NCBI GenBank assembly: GCA_005882135.1
Contig: VBDR01000059.1
Coordinates: 1 to 38,611 of the forward strand
DNA: 38,611 nt
Direction of reading: 5' to 3'
Origin: Chloroflexota bacterium
GTDB taxonomy: Bacteria; Chloroflexota; Dormibacteria; Dormibacterales; Dormibacteraceae
The notes under the pieces are model-generated. The model was not told the DNA's origin and made no database searches. It saw nothing but the letters and a program-made list of their open reading frames with translations. Position numbers and translations under genes: made by a program. This document shows, piece by piece, positions 8,196 through 16,207 of this stretch (positions within the stretch are counted from its first letter, which is position 1; the number at the start of each line of letters is the position of its first letter).

Positions 8196-9593
8196 TTAGC
8201 GGCGGTAGATCGCTCGGCCTTCGACTTCGTCTTTGTTCAGGCGCTTGTTCAGATGCAGGCCTTCGAGCACGAACTCGATGACTGAAGCCCGCACCTCAGG
8301 ACGGTCAGGTAGGCCAAGCCTCTTGAGCGCCGCCGCCAGCTCCGGGACCTCGCCGATCGCTCGCGTGTAGGCGCGCGCCGGAATGCCCTCTCCGACCTCG
8401 AGCATGCTGCCTTCTTCGAACCGCGAGACGACACCCTCGAATTGCGACGCTGAGAAATGGCGACTGAAAACCGAGCTGATCGCTCCGCGCTCGAGTCGGG
8501 ATAGGACCTGCTCTTCCTTGCCCTCGTCGAGCGCTTCGATCTCCACCCGACCAGCGGTCGACGACGCGAGAAAAGCGAGGTCGGTGATGCGAGGTACGGC
8601 GAGTGACTCGCCCAGCCGTGCGGCTCGGCGCACCGCGTTGCTTGCGAGGTTTTCGACGTTGGCGATTGACATGCGCACCGACACTCCCGAGGACTGCGAG
8701 ATGTGTGGGCTTCGCCGCGCGAGGTGCGTGAGCTCGGCGACGATCTCTTTCATAAAGGACGGGACGATCAGCTCGAAATCTTCCGGGACCGGGTGGCGCT
8801 CGGCCTCCATGATCTGCATCTCTTCGCCGATGCTCAGCGGGTAGTGCGTGCGAACCTGCGAGCCGAAGCGGTCCTTGAGAGGCGTGATGATGCGGCCGCG
8901 CGATGTGTAGTCCTCGGGGTTTGCGCTCGCGATCACGAAGAGGTCGAGCGGCAGGCGGACGCGATAGCCGCGGATCTGCACGTCCTTCTCTTCCATGATG
9001 TTGAGCAATCCGACCTGGATCCGCTCCGCGAGATCGGGCAGCTCGTTGATGCCGAAGATGCCGCGGTTGGTGCGCGGCAGCAATCCGTAGTGGATCGTCA
9101 GCTCGTCGGCGAGATAGCGGCCTTCGGCGACCTTGATCGGATCGACCTCGCCGATCAGGTCGGCGATCGAGATGTCAGGGGTCGCCAGCTTTTCCCCGTA
9201 GCGCCGGTCGCGGCCGATCCACGCGACGGCCACGCTGTCGCCGTCCTTCTCGATCAGGTCCAGGCAGCGGCGGCAGATCGCGTCGAAGGGGTGATCGTTG
9301 ATCTCGCAGCCGGCGATGACGGGCACGAACTCGTCGAGCAGGCTTACCAGCGACCGCATGATCCGGCTCTTGGCCTGCCCGCGCTCGCCGAGCATGATCA
9401 CGTCGTGACCGGAGATGACCGCGTTGGCCAGCTGCGGAAGGACTGTGTCTTCATAGCCGACGATGCCGGCAAGCAGCGGCTCGCCCGAGCGAAGACGCGT
9501 GAGCAGGTTTCGGCGCATCTCCTGCTTGACCGTCTCCCGCTTGTGCCCGCTGGCACGAAGCTCGGCGATGGTCTGGGGCCGGGCCGAGGTCAC
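8196..9593 (-). CDS. MoxR / magnesium-chelatase-like AAA+ ATPase
   Basis: 465 residues. The AAA+ core has Walker A GERGQAKS (residues 69-76), a Walker B region in GIFGINELPDL, sensor-1 in FVIASANPEDY and an arginine region in LKDRFGSQVRTHYPL. A Cys-rich insert, CEINDHPFDAICRRC, with CRRC spacing lies between Walker A and B, which is typical of one branch of 'Mg-chelatase-like' proteins and might bind zinc. No VWA-domain or chelatase partner gene is adjacent, so a role in tetrapyrrole synthesis is unlikely; MoxR-type ATPases usually act as chaperones for metal-enzyme assembly or stress responses. The GTG start at 9593 has TATAGT 6 nt upstream. Confidence 0.83.
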   Translation of the reverse strand: MTSARPQTIAELRASGHKRETVKQEMRRNLLTRLRSGEPLLAGIVGYEDTVLPQLANAVISGHDVIMLGERGQAKSRIMRSLVSLLDEFVPVIAGCEINDHPFDAICRRCLDLIEKDGDSVAVAWIGRDRRYGEKLATPDISIADLIGEVDPIKVAEGRYLADELTIHYGLLPRTNRGIFGINELPDLAERIQVGLLNIMEEKDVQIRGYRVRLPLDLFVIASANPEDYTSRGRIITPLKDRFGSQVRTHYPLSIGEEMQIMEAERHPVPEDFELIVPSFMKEIVAELTHLARRSPHISQSSGVSVRMSIANVENLASNAVRRAARLGESLAVPRITDLAFLASSTAGRVEIEALDEGKEEQVLSRLERGAISSVFSRHFSASQFEGVVSRFEEGSMLEVGEGIPARAYTRAIGEVPELAAALKRLGLPDRPEVRASVIEFVLEGLHLNKRLNKDEVEGRAIYRR

Positions 9594-9599
9594 CCCTGC

Positions 9600-9605
9600 A
9601 CTATA
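9600..9605 (-). promoter_or_regulatory. -10 box (TATAGT) for the leaderless MoxR-like gene
   Basis: TATAGT matches five of six bases of the TATAAT consensus and lies 6 nt before the GTG at 9593. There is no Shine-Dalgarno between it and the start. Confidence 0.5.
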
Positions 9606-9690
9606 GAGAAGGGATCGCCGACTCTTTGCGAGTGAATCGATTGCTCAGCACAGGATTGTCTTTCCGGCGCAGTTAGACTGACCGAGCGTC

Positions 9691-10437
9691 TTGACTCAAT
9701 CGATTCGCGCGCGCTACGAGGGGGCACACGATGAGGGCCGGCCGCTGTTGGGCGGCCATCGCGGCAACCCCGCCGAGAATCCGGAGAACACGATGCGGTC
9801 GTTCCGGTCCGCCATCGCCGCCGGCTGCGACCTCATCGAATGCGACGTCCATCTCTCGTCCGACGGCCGTCTCGTTGTGATTCACGATCACAGTCTCGAC
9901 CGCACCACCAACGGCAGCGGGCTCGTCCGCGAGCACTCGGCCGCCGAGCTGCGCAAGCTCGACGCGGGGGGCGGCGAGAAGATCCCGCTCCTGCAGGAGG
10001 TGATCGAGCTTGCTCTCGGCAAGGTCGGCCTGGTGATCGAGATCAAGCAGGTGCCGCCTCTCTACCCGGGCCTGGAAGAGAAGCTCATGAACATGCTGCG
10101 CCAGCTCGGAGCCGTGCCCGAGTGCGCGGTCATCTCGTTCAACCACACCTCGATCCACCAGATCCGCCAGATGGAGCCCTCCCTTCAGCTGGGCATCCTG
10201 GAAGGCGCGCGCCCGATGCACCCGGCGAGCCTGCTGCGAGAAGCCGGCGCCGATGTCTACTCGCCGCACTGGGGGGCCACCGACCCGCAGGTGGTGAGCG
10301 AGGTCCACGCCGCCGGCGGCGCGGTGGCTGTGTGGCCGGTGGACGACGAGGCAGCGATCGCCTGGTGCAACTACTGCAAGCCCGACGCGATCTTCAGCAA
10401 TCGACCGAAAGAGATACTGGCGGCGCTCCGCGTCTAG
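9691..10437 (+). CDS. Glycerophosphodiester phosphodiesterase
   Basis: 248 residues. GGHRGNPAENPENTM near residue 24 holds the catalytic His-Arg pair, ECDVHLSSDGRLVVIHDHSL supplies the metal-binding Glu/Asp and the second catalytic His, and EIKQ is the third conserved metal-binding site. The TIM-barrel enzyme releases sn-glycerol 3-phosphate from deacylated phospholipids. There is no signal peptide, so it is cytoplasmic. The TTG start at 9691 follows a TAGACT at 9674 by 11 nt, slightly farther than for other leaderless candidates. Confidence 0.92.
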   Translation: MTQSIRARYEGAHDEGRPLLGGHRGNPAENPENTMRSFRSAIAAGCDLIECDVHLSSDGRLVVIHDHSLDRTTNGSGLVREHSAAELRKLDAGGGEKIPLLQEVIELALGKVGLVIEIKQVPPLYPGLEEKLMNMLRQLGAVPECAVISFNHTSIHQIRQMEPSLQLGILEGARPMHPASLLREAGADVYSPHWGATDPQVVSEVHAAGGAVAVWPVDDEAAIAWCNYCKPDAIFSNRPKEILAALRV

Positions 10438-10490
10438 CGCGTTACAGCCGGCGCGGGGTCGGCGTTCGCTAAATCAATGGTTCGTGCAAA

Positions 10491-10496
10491 TACCAT
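10491..10496 (+). promoter_or_regulatory. Candidate -10 box (TACCAT) before ECF sigma gene
   Basis: TACCAT lies 9 nt before the GTG at 10506 with no Shine-Dalgarno. It sits within an inverted repeat, GGTTC-N12-GAACC, which could equally be an operator or an ECF -35 element on the opposite strand. Confidence 0.35.
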
Positions 10497-10505
10497 GAAC
10501 CGGCC

Positions 10506-11012
10506 GTGGTCGCCGACCGGCCGCCCTTCGAAGACCTCTACCGGGACTATCTCGGACGCATCTACGCCTACGTCCGGGCGCAGGTTGGCACGTCCGCCGA
10601 CGCCGAGGACATCACGGCCCAGGTCTTCATGAACGCCTACCAGGCATACGCCCGTTTTGAAGCTCGCAACCAAACGCCTGCGGCGTGGCTGTTTCGGATC
10701 GCGCGCAACGCGACGCTCGATCACTTTCGCGCGCATGGCCGCCGGGAGCGGCTGCGGCGCACGATCGAACACCAGCCGGCGGCGGAGGAAGACCCCGCGG
10801 GACAGGCGGAAGACCGGATCCAGTACCGGGCTCTGCTCGCGCACGTCGCGAAGCTGCCCGAGCGCCAGCGCGACGCCATCTCATTGCGGCACTCCGGGCT
10901 GAGCTTTGACGAGGTCGGCAGGCTGATGAGCTGCAGCGAGGATGCCGCGAAAATGCTGTATCACCGCGCTTTGAAGGCGTTGAAAGAAGCGGTCCAGAAG
11001 GAGGGCGTCTGA
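10506..11012 (+). CDS. ECF RNA polymerase sigma factor
   Basis: 168 residues. Sigma-2 is visible in FEDLYRDYLGRIYAYVRAQ and DAEDITAQVFMNAYQAY, then WLFRIARNATLDHFR. Sigma-4 has LPERQRDAISLRHSGLSFDE followed by the helix-turn-helix MSCSEDAAKMLYHRALKAL. A GTG start gives a protein beginning just ahead of sigma-2. Seven bases separate it from a membrane-anchored protein that looks like its anti-sigma partner. Confidence 0.9.
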   Translation: MVADRPPFEDLYRDYLGRIYAYVRAQVGTSADAEDITAQVFMNAYQAYARFEARNQTPAAWLFRIARNATLDHFRAHGRRERLRRTIEHQPAAEEDPAGQAEDRIQYRALLAHVAKLPERQRDAISLRHSGLSFDEVGRLMSCSEDAAKMLYHRALKALKEAVQKEGV

Positions 11013-11019
11013 TCACCCG

Positions 11020-12228
11020 ATGAGCGAGCCCGACGGAGATCTCGAGCTGCAGGGCCTGCAACGCGAGCTGGACGACGCCTTCCACACCACGCGTCCGCGG
11101 CCGGCGTTCGAGGACGAGCTGTGGCTGAAGATGCAGACGAGCAGGCCCCCTGCGCGGCGCTTGGGTGACGCGCTCGCCGCCTTCTTCCAGGGGATTCGGG
11201 AGGTGCCCGCGGTGCCGCTGGCGGCCGTCGCCGCGGTGCTGGTCGTCGTGATCGGGGTCGGCATCATCGCTTATAGCGGGCGCGGCCACCTGGGCGGAGG
11301 GGGAGCCTCGTCCACGGCAGGCGAGAGCGCCGCCAGGGCCGACCAGCTCTACGCGGGCGCCTTCGGCCGCCTGCCGACGCCTGCCTTCAACGGCGGCGCC
11401 AAGAACGCGACCGCGCCGCAGGCGGGCGCGGGCGGCGCGGTCCCCGAATACTCTGGCCCGGTACAGCTCACCTGGACCGGAAAGCTGGACCTCACCATCA
11501 CGTCCGCACCTGTCTATCGCTACAACGAGCCGTCGACGAGCTCAGCCGATCAATTTGCCTCGGCGCTGGGCGCGGTGCTGCGCGAGCGGCCGTCAGGCTT
11601 CCTCGGCTCGTACTCCGCGTCGGATTACACGCTCAAGGTCCGCGGCACGGTGCAGTCGCCGCCCTCCAGTCCAGCCTTCTTCATCTTCTCCTCGCCGTCG
11701 ATGCCGGCCATCGATGCGGCGGGCGCGGGGCCGCAGGACCTGGCCAACATCTTCCTGGCCCAGCACAGCCTTACGCCCGCGTGGGGCAACACGATCGTCG
11801 TGGACAGCAGCGGCGACCCGATCAAAGTCCGTTACCAGCGGCAGTTTGACGTCGCGGGTTATGGAGCAGCTCCCCTGGTCGACGTCAACGGCGATCGCTA
11901 CGGGCTCGAGGTCGACCTGAGCGCCAACCGCCCGGTGCTCGTCTCGGGCTTGCTGCCGGTCGGCCTGGAGACCGCCGACTACAAGATCGTGGCGGCGGGC
12001 GATGCCGTTCAGTCGGTGCTGGCCGCCTCCAGCGTGGGCAACGCGGCGACGCCGGCGCTGACCGTGAAGCTGACCCAGGCAGAGCTTGTCTACGTGCTGG
12101 TGCCGGCGGGCGGCCACAGCTTTTACGAGCCGGCGTACCTGTTCTCGGGCACATTCCAGCTCAACGGCGCGACGCTCGTGAAGCGTGTGCTGGTGCCGGC
12201 GGTCGATCCCTCGCAAAGGACTCCATAA
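11020..12228 (+). CDS. Membrane-anchored putative anti-sigma factor
   Basis: 402 residues. A cytoplasmic N-terminus of about 60 residues (PRPAFEDELWLKMQTSRP) is followed by one membrane segment at about residues 66-87 (VPLAAVAAVLVVVIGVGIIA) and a large external domain rich in Ala, Gly and Ser. The layout and the position 7 nt after a sigma gene indicate an anti-sigma factor, but no zinc motif is visible, so it may belong to the non-zinc class. It resembles the other anti-sigma proteins of the window only in architecture. The external domain contains no motif I recognise. Its TAA stop overlaps the probable start of the DUF488 gene. Confidence 0.65.
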   Translation: MSEPDGDLELQGLQRELDDAFHTTRPRPAFEDELWLKMQTSRPPARRLGDALAAFFQGIREVPAVPLAAVAAVLVVVIGVGIIAYSGRGHLGGGGASSTAGESAARADQLYAGAFGRLPTPAFNGGAKNATAPQAGAGGAVPEYSGPVQLTWTGKLDLTITSAPVYRYNEPSTSSADQFASALGAVLRERPSGFLGSYSASDYTLKVRGTVQSPPSSPAFFIFSSPSMPAIDAAGAGPQDLANIFLAQHSLTPAWGNTIVVDSSGDPIKVRYQRQFDVAGYGAAPLVDVNGDRYGLEVDLSANRPVLVSGLLPVGLETADYKIVAAGDAVQSVLAASSVGNAATPALTVKLTQAELVYVLVPAGGHSFYEPAYLFSGTFQLNGATLVKRVLVPAVDPSQRTP

Positions 12229-12827
12229 CGGTCCTCACGATCGGGCACTCCACCAGGTCGCTGGGGGAGTTCATCGACTTGCTGCGCCATCACAACGTTG
12301 GCCTGTTGGTCGATGTGCGGACGGTGCCGGCTTCGCGGCGGATGCCGCACTTCGCGAAGGCGGCGCTGGAGCGCTCCCTGGTGCAGCACGGAATCGTCTA
12401 CCTGCACATGCCAGAGCTCGGCGGCTTGCGCAAGCCGAAACCCGATTCGATCAACCTGGGCTGGCGCAACGTTTCCTTTCGCGGCTATGCCGACTACATG
12501 CAGACGGATGAATTCTCGAAGGGGCTTGATCGGTTCTTGGATCTCCCCATCCGACCGGGCCGCATCGCGGCCGGGCCACCTTCCCCGGCCAGCGGGAAAG
12601 GAAAGCCGAACTTCCCAGAGCGTTGGGACGTGACTGCGCTGATGTGTGCTGAGGCTTTGCCCTGGCGCTGCCATCGCTCGCTCATCTCTGACGCGCTCAC
12701 GGTGCGGGGCGTGGAGGTGAGGCACATCACCGGCAAGTCCGACCCCGCGCGCCACGAGCTGACGGCTTTCGCCATGGTTGAAAACGGGCGCATCACCTAT
12801 CCCCCGCCAGATACACTCGGCCTCTGA
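12225..12827 (+). CDS. DUF488 family protein with ATA start and repeat insertion
   Basis: The conserved DUF488 N-terminus TIGHSTRSLGEF is encoded from 12237, but no ATG, GTG or TTG precedes it in frame after the upstream stop. The best start is ATA at 12225, overlapping the TAA of the previous gene and preceded by AAAGGA with 4-nt spacing. The next possible start, TTG at 12279, would delete that motif. The C-terminus ALMCAEALPWRCHRSLISDA is complete, including both cysteines. Between LDRFLDL and the C-terminal block there are about 20 extra residues encoded by a GC-rich two-hairpin repeat. Family function is uncertain (DNA-repair or nucleotide-processing roles have been suggested). The gene may be active with a weak start or slowly decaying. 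Confidence 0.7.
   Translation: MTVLTIGHSTRSLGEFIDLLRHHNVGLLVDVRTVPASRRMPHFAKAALERSLVQHGIVYLHMPELGGLRKPKPDSINLGWRNVSFRGYADYMQTDEFSKGLDRFLDLPIRPGRIAAGPPSPASGKGKPNFPERWDVTALMCAEALPWRCHRSLISDALTVRGVEVRHITGKSDPARHELTAFAMVENGRITYPPPDTLGL
12551..12605. repeat. REP-like double-hairpin element inside the DUF488 gene
   Basis: GGCCGC-ATC-GCGGCC (12558-12572) is followed by CCTTCCC and GGGAAAGG (12579-12600). The order and spacing match the element at 8141. The insertion keeps the reading frame and adds residues missing from ordinary family members. Confidence 0.6.
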
Positions 12828-12831
12828 GGGG

Positions 12832-13656
12832 ATGGGCAAAAAGCAAGTCCGGCAAGTCCGGCAGCAGATGCGCAAAGTTCAGCCGAAGCCGGCCGCGTCC
12901 AACGCGGCCGGCGCGACTCGAAAGCAGCGCGAGCGCTTCGTCCAGTCGGGAGGGATGCTTCAGGGCTACGCGCCCGAATACGTGATCCGGATCGGCTACA
13001 TCTCGGTCGCGGTCGCCGTCCTTTGCGTGCTGATCATGGCCGCCTGCCTTGTGTTGCTGCCCCCTATCTACGGCTGGCCCGACGCCATCGCCGCGGCGAT
13101 CGCGTGGGTGCTGCCGATCGCCCTCCTCGCCAGCTTCGTGGGGCCGGGCTTCAGGCTGGCGCTCCGGGACCGCAAGAGCGAGCCCAGGCTCGTGCAGGGC
13201 CAGCTTGTCGGTGCGAGCTCGGTGAGCACATCGATGGGCCTCGGCATGTTGATGGTCCAGACCCGAGGCGGCGTGGAGCAGTACCTCGTGCCGCCCGCGC
13301 GCCTCAAACAGGTGCCCGGCAACCAGGTCAACGTCGTCCTCACCGTCACACCCCATCTCAAGCACGTCAAATCGGTGGGCGTGATGGGGCAGCGAATGGT
13401 TGGACGCGTGGAGCCGCCGGTGCCGCCCGTCATGAGAAGGCTGCAGCTGCTGCCGGTGCTCACGCCGCTGGCGCTGGCGGGCGGGGCGATCATCGGCGAC
13501 GACGCGGTGGCGCTTGCCCCCATCTCGCCATCCGCGGTGCATGCGCTGCTCGCGGTGGTGGTCGGCGCAGTCCTGGCGGGCGCGGTCTACGGCGTCTCGT
13601 ACCTGCTGCAGCGCCGGATGATGGAAGAGGTCCAGGCGCTGGTGCCGCGCACCTAG
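12832..13656 (+). CDS. Membrane protein of unknown function
   Basis: 274 residues from ATG 12832, with GAGGGG 4 nt upstream and 4 nt after the DUF488 stop. The N-terminus is strongly basic (KKQVRQVRQQMRKVQ) and cytoplasmic. Two membrane segments lie near residues 48-100, then a soluble domain of about 80 residues, and two more membrane segments near residues 205-260. I recognise no named domain. The basic N-terminus with four membrane helices resembles actinobacterial DUF4191-type proteins in layout only. It is probably co-transcribed with DUF488. Confidence 0.7.
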   Translation: MGKKQVRQVRQQMRKVQPKPAASNAAGATRKQRERFVQSGGMLQGYAPEYVIRIGYISVAVAVLCVLIMAACLVLLPPIYGWPDAIAAAIAWVLPIALLASFVGPGFRLALRDRKSEPRLVQGQLVGASSVSTSMGLGMLMVQTRGGVEQYLVPPARLKQVPGNQVNVVLTVTPHLKHVKSVGVMGQRMVGRVEPPVPPVMRRLQLLPVLTPLALAGGAIIGDDAVALAPISPSAVHALLAVVVGAVLAGAVYGVSYLLQRRMMEEVQALVPRT

Positions 13657-13686
13657 AGCGCGCGACCAGCTCCGCGACCGAAATAA

Positions 13687-14142
13687 TTACGCCTCCGGCT
13701 CGCTCTCCGTCTCATCGACGGGCGGGGTGTTGATAACGGACGGGGTTGGCGGCGTGACCCCAGTCTTCTTGGGTCCCATCTCGGCCGCCGCCGGCAGCAG
13801 CTTTTCGCGCTCGGGATAGGTCGCGATCAGAAGCAGGCTGAACGCCAGGCCGAAGATGACCGGTCCGAGGTGAAAGGTCTTGCGAAACACCAACCATGAG
13901 CCCACCTCGAAGACCAGGACGACGAGGCCGTACAGAATGCCGGCCCGGACCCAGCCGAGGTGCGCCGACGGATTGACGGCGGCGACGATGAGGCCGACGC
14001 CGAGCACCGCAGCCGCCGCAGAACCGTGGGTGCCGATCTGCTCGTCAAGGCTCGCCAGGGAGCCGATCAGGGTCTGGGCGGCGCCTCCGACCAGGGCAAT
14101 GCCCATCAGCAGCATCCCGACCGGGAGGATGATCCGTTTCAT
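13687..14142 (-). CDS. Four-helix membrane protein of unknown function
   Basis: 151 residues with four predicted membrane segments (residues about 5-27, 41-60, 65-85, 92-107) and a polar Pro/Thr/Glu-rich tail. No catalytic motif is visible. The ATG at 14142 is preceded by TAGAGT at 7 nt and no Shine-Dalgarno. It is divergent from greA with both -10 boxes within about 40 bp. Confidence 0.65.
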   Translation of the reverse strand: MKRIILPVGMLLMGIALVGGAAQTLIGSLASLDEQIGTHGSAAAAVLGVGLIVAAVNPSAHLGWVRAGILYGLVVLVFEVGSWLVFRKTFHLGPVIFGLAFSLLLIATYPEREKLLPAAAEMGPKKTGVTPPTPSVINTPPVDETESEPEA

Positions 14143-14149
14143 GCCCGCG

Positions 14150-14155
14150 ACTCTA
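14150..14155 (-). promoter_or_regulatory. -10 box (TAGAGT) for leaderless membrane-protein gene
   Basis: On the minus strand TAGAGT lies 7 nt before the ATG at 14142. It is back to back with the greA box at 14184. Confidence 0.45.
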
Positions 14156-14183
14156 TACGGCCGGTACAGGCTTAGTCACGGAT

Positions 14184-14189
14184 TAGACT
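14184..14189 (+). promoter_or_regulatory. -10 box (TAGACT) for leaderless greA
   Basis: TAGACT ends 7 nt before the greA ATG. There is no purine-rich Shine-Dalgarno between them, and no clear TTGACA-like -35 at 16-18 bp upstream. Confidence 0.5.
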
Positions 14190-14196
14190 CGAATCA

Positions 14197-14661
14197 ATGA
14201 CCAACGAAATTCCCATCACGCCGGAGGGTTTGGAAGCGGTCCGAAAGGAGCACGACGAGCTGACCACCAAGCGCCGGCCCTCGATCGTGGCCAAGATCAA
14301 GGCCGCCCGCGAGCTCGGCGACCTGTCCGAGAACTTCGAGTATCACGCCGCCAAGAACGAGCAGGGAATGATGGAGGCGCGAGTCAAAGAGCTCGAGGCG
14401 ATCATCAAGAACCACGTCCTGATCGAAAACCACAACGAACCAGGTGTGGTCGGCATGGGGAGCACGGTCCACTTTGCCGAAGACGAAGGGGACGAAGAGT
14501 CCTATCGCATCGTCGGCCCGGCTGAGGCGGATCCCAAAGCTGGCCGCGTCAGCTTCGAGTCAGCGCTTGGCAAGGCGCTGATCGGGCATCGTGTGGGGGA
14601 CAAGGTGGAGGTCCGTACGCCGAGCGCCGCGTACAGCGTCCGCATCACCGCCATTGAGTAG
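14197..14661 (+). CDS. greA: Transcription elongation factor GreA
   Basis: 154 residues, the normal GreA length. The N-terminal coiled coil carries GDLSENFEYHAAKNEQ, whose acidic tip (Asp and Glu before the Asn) reaches into the RNA polymerase channel to stimulate cleavage of backtracked RNA. The C-terminal FKBP-like domain ends in SFESALGKALIGHRVGDKVE. Its stop overlaps the probable TTG start of the following M24 peptidase, so the two are likely co-translated. Confidence 0.96.
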   Translation: MTNEIPITPEGLEAVRKEHDELTTKRRPSIVAKIKAARELGDLSENFEYHAAKNEQGMMEARVKELEAIIKNHVLIENHNEPGVVGMGSTVHFAEDEGDEESYRIVGPAEADPKAGRVSFESALGKALIGHRVGDKVEVRTPSAAYSVRITAIE

Positions 14662-15754
14662 GTCGGCCGCCGCCACCAGCCCGCTCGCCGAGGTTCGGCG
14701 GTGGATGGCCAACCGACACGTGGATGCGGTCTACGTCACGCGGCCGGTTTCGATCGGTTATCTGACCGGCTTCCACGCCGAGCCGCACGAGCGCCTGATG
14801 GCGCTGGCGATCCGCCGTGATGAGGCGACTCTCATCGTGCCAGCGCTCGAGGCGCAGAAGGCGAACCAAAATGCGGCGAACGCCGCGGTTGTGTCCTGGC
14901 GTGATGGCGAAGACCCCTATGCGCTGGTCAGTCGCGTGCTCGCCGGCATGGTGGAGGTCGGTGTCGAGAAGGATCACTTGAGCCTGAATGCCGCCGAGGT
15001 CATCACCTCTCGCACCGGCGTCAGCGAGCTGGTCGATGTGGGCTCGGAGATCCGCGGCTTGCGCCTGCTCAAGCACGAAGACGAGATCGAGAAGCTTGCC
15101 CGCGCCGCCGCGATCACCGACGCCGCCGGTGAGGCGGCCTTATCGCGGATCCGCGCCGGCCAGAGCGAGATCGAGGTTGCGCTCACCATCGGCTCGGTGA
15201 TCGGCGAGCTCGGCGGAGACCTTGCGTTCGACTCGCTCGTGCAGTCGGGGCCGAACTCGGCGCTGCCGCACCTGGGACCGTCGAGTCGCTTGCTCGCGGC
15301 CGGCGACCTTGTGCTGGTCGACTTTGGCGCCGCGTTCGACGGTTACAAAGCCGACACCACGCGGATGGCGGTGGTCGGCGAGCCGGGCGAGCAACATCGC
15401 GCGATACACCGGCTCGTGCTCGAAGCCCATGACGCGGCGATCAAAGCGGTGCGGCCGGAAGCCACCACCGGAGAAGTCGACGCCGCGGCTCGGCGGGTCA
15501 TCGAGGCGGCCGGGTACGGCGAGCATTTCTTTCATCGGGTCGGCCACGGCATCGGCCTCGAGGCTCACGAAGATCCCAGTCTCGATCCGGGATCGCAGAC
15601 CGTGCTCGAGCCGGGGATGGTTTTCACCATCGAGCCTGGGATCTACATCCCGGGCTTCGGGGGCGTGCGGATCGAAGACGACGTGGTCGTCGAGCCATCC
15701 GGGTGCCGCGTGCTCACCCAGGCCGATCGATCCTTGCGCGTCATCAGTACCTGA
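14654..15754 (+). CDS. M24 family metallopeptidase (Xaa-Pro aminopeptidase / dipeptidase)
   Basis: 366 residues from TTG 14654, which overlaps the greA stop by 8 nt; the next candidate is ATG 14704. After a creatinase-type N-terminal domain (HVDAVYVTRPVSIGYLTGFH), the pita-bread domain has the five metal ligands in order: VDFGAAFDGYKADTT (two Asp), HRVGHGIGLEAHE (His), FTIEPGIY (Glu) and GVRIEDD (Glu). It should cleave X-Pro bonds from peptides in the cytoplasm. Its stop overlaps the Fur-family start (TGATG), giving a greA-peptidase-fur operon. Confidence 0.9.
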   Translation: MSRSAAATSPLAEVRRWMANRHVDAVYVTRPVSIGYLTGFHAEPHERLMALAIRRDEATLIVPALEAQKANQNAANAAVVSWRDGEDPYALVSRVLAGMVEVGVEKDHLSLNAAEVITSRTGVSELVDVGSEIRGLRLLKHEDEIEKLARAAAITDAAGEAALSRIRAGQSEIEVALTIGSVIGELGGDLAFDSLVQSGPNSALPHLGPSSRLLAAGDLVLVDFGAAFDGYKADTTRMAVVGEPGEQHRAIHRLVLEAHDAAIKAVRPEATTGEVDAAARRVIEAAGYGEHFFHRVGHGIGLEAHEDPSLDPGSQTVLEPGMVFTIEPGIYIPGFGGVRIEDDVVVEPSGCRVLTQADRSLRVIST

Positions 15755-16197
15755 TGCTCGCGCCAGGGATGCGGCGCACCGCGCAGCGGGAGATGGTCTA
15801 CAACACGATCGTGCGCCTCGGCGGACACTGCACGGCCGAAGAGATCACGATCGAGCTGCAAAGGACGAAGCCGGCATTTCCGAGGAGCACCGTCTATAGA
15901 TCCCTCGAGGCGCTCACCGCCTCTGGTTCGGTGTACGCGGCGCACCTCGGTGATGGTCCGACGCATTACGAGCTGGCGAGCGGCGACCACCATCACGCGG
16001 TGTGCCAGGTTTGCGGAGGCGTGATGCACATCCAGGAAGAGCTCGTGGCCGAGCTCGAAGCGCATCTCGAGGAAGGCCACCGGTTCAAGCCGGTGCGCAC
16101 GGAGGTGCTCGTCGTCGGAGTGTGCGACGAATGCTCGCGGAACCCTGCGCCGCCCGCCTCGCGGAGGCGGGTGATCGACCCTCACCATCGACCTTAG
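15754..16197 (+). CDS. Fur-family metal-responsive transcriptional regulator
   Basis: 147 residues from ATG 15754, which shares one base with the peptidase stop. A winged-helix N-terminus includes PRSTVYRSLEALTASG. The dimerisation domain has a His cluster (GDHHHAVCQVCGG) and a second Cys pair in GVCDECSRN, so the structural zinc site C84-C87/C124-C127 is complete. The last 20 residues (after CSRN) come from a GC-rich hairpin and have no family counterpart. Whether it is Fur, Zur or PerR cannot be decided. Its operon with greA and a peptidase gives no metal clue. Confidence 0.9.
   Translation: MLAPGMRRTAQREMVYNTIVRLGGHCTAEEITIELQRTKPAFPRSTVYRSLEALTASGSVYAAHLGDGPTHYELASGDHHHAVCQVCGGVMHIQEELVAELEAHLEEGHRFKPVRTEVLVVGVCDECSRNPAPPASRRRVIDPHHRP
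16153..16171. repeat. Hairpin in the 3' end of the Fur gene
   Basis: CCCGCCT and AGGCGGG form a perfect 7-bp stem with a CGCGG loop. It lies in the poorly conserved tail of the Fur gene and may mark an old insertion of the window's GC-rich repeat family or serve to attenuate the transcript. Confidence 0.45.
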
Positions 16198-16207
16198 GAG
16201 GGCATAG

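Noticed and set aside
9673-10308. Long minus-strand frame opposite the phosphodiesterase
   Set aside because: A shadow frame common in GC-rich DNA; the plus-strand frame carries all catalytic motifs of the family.
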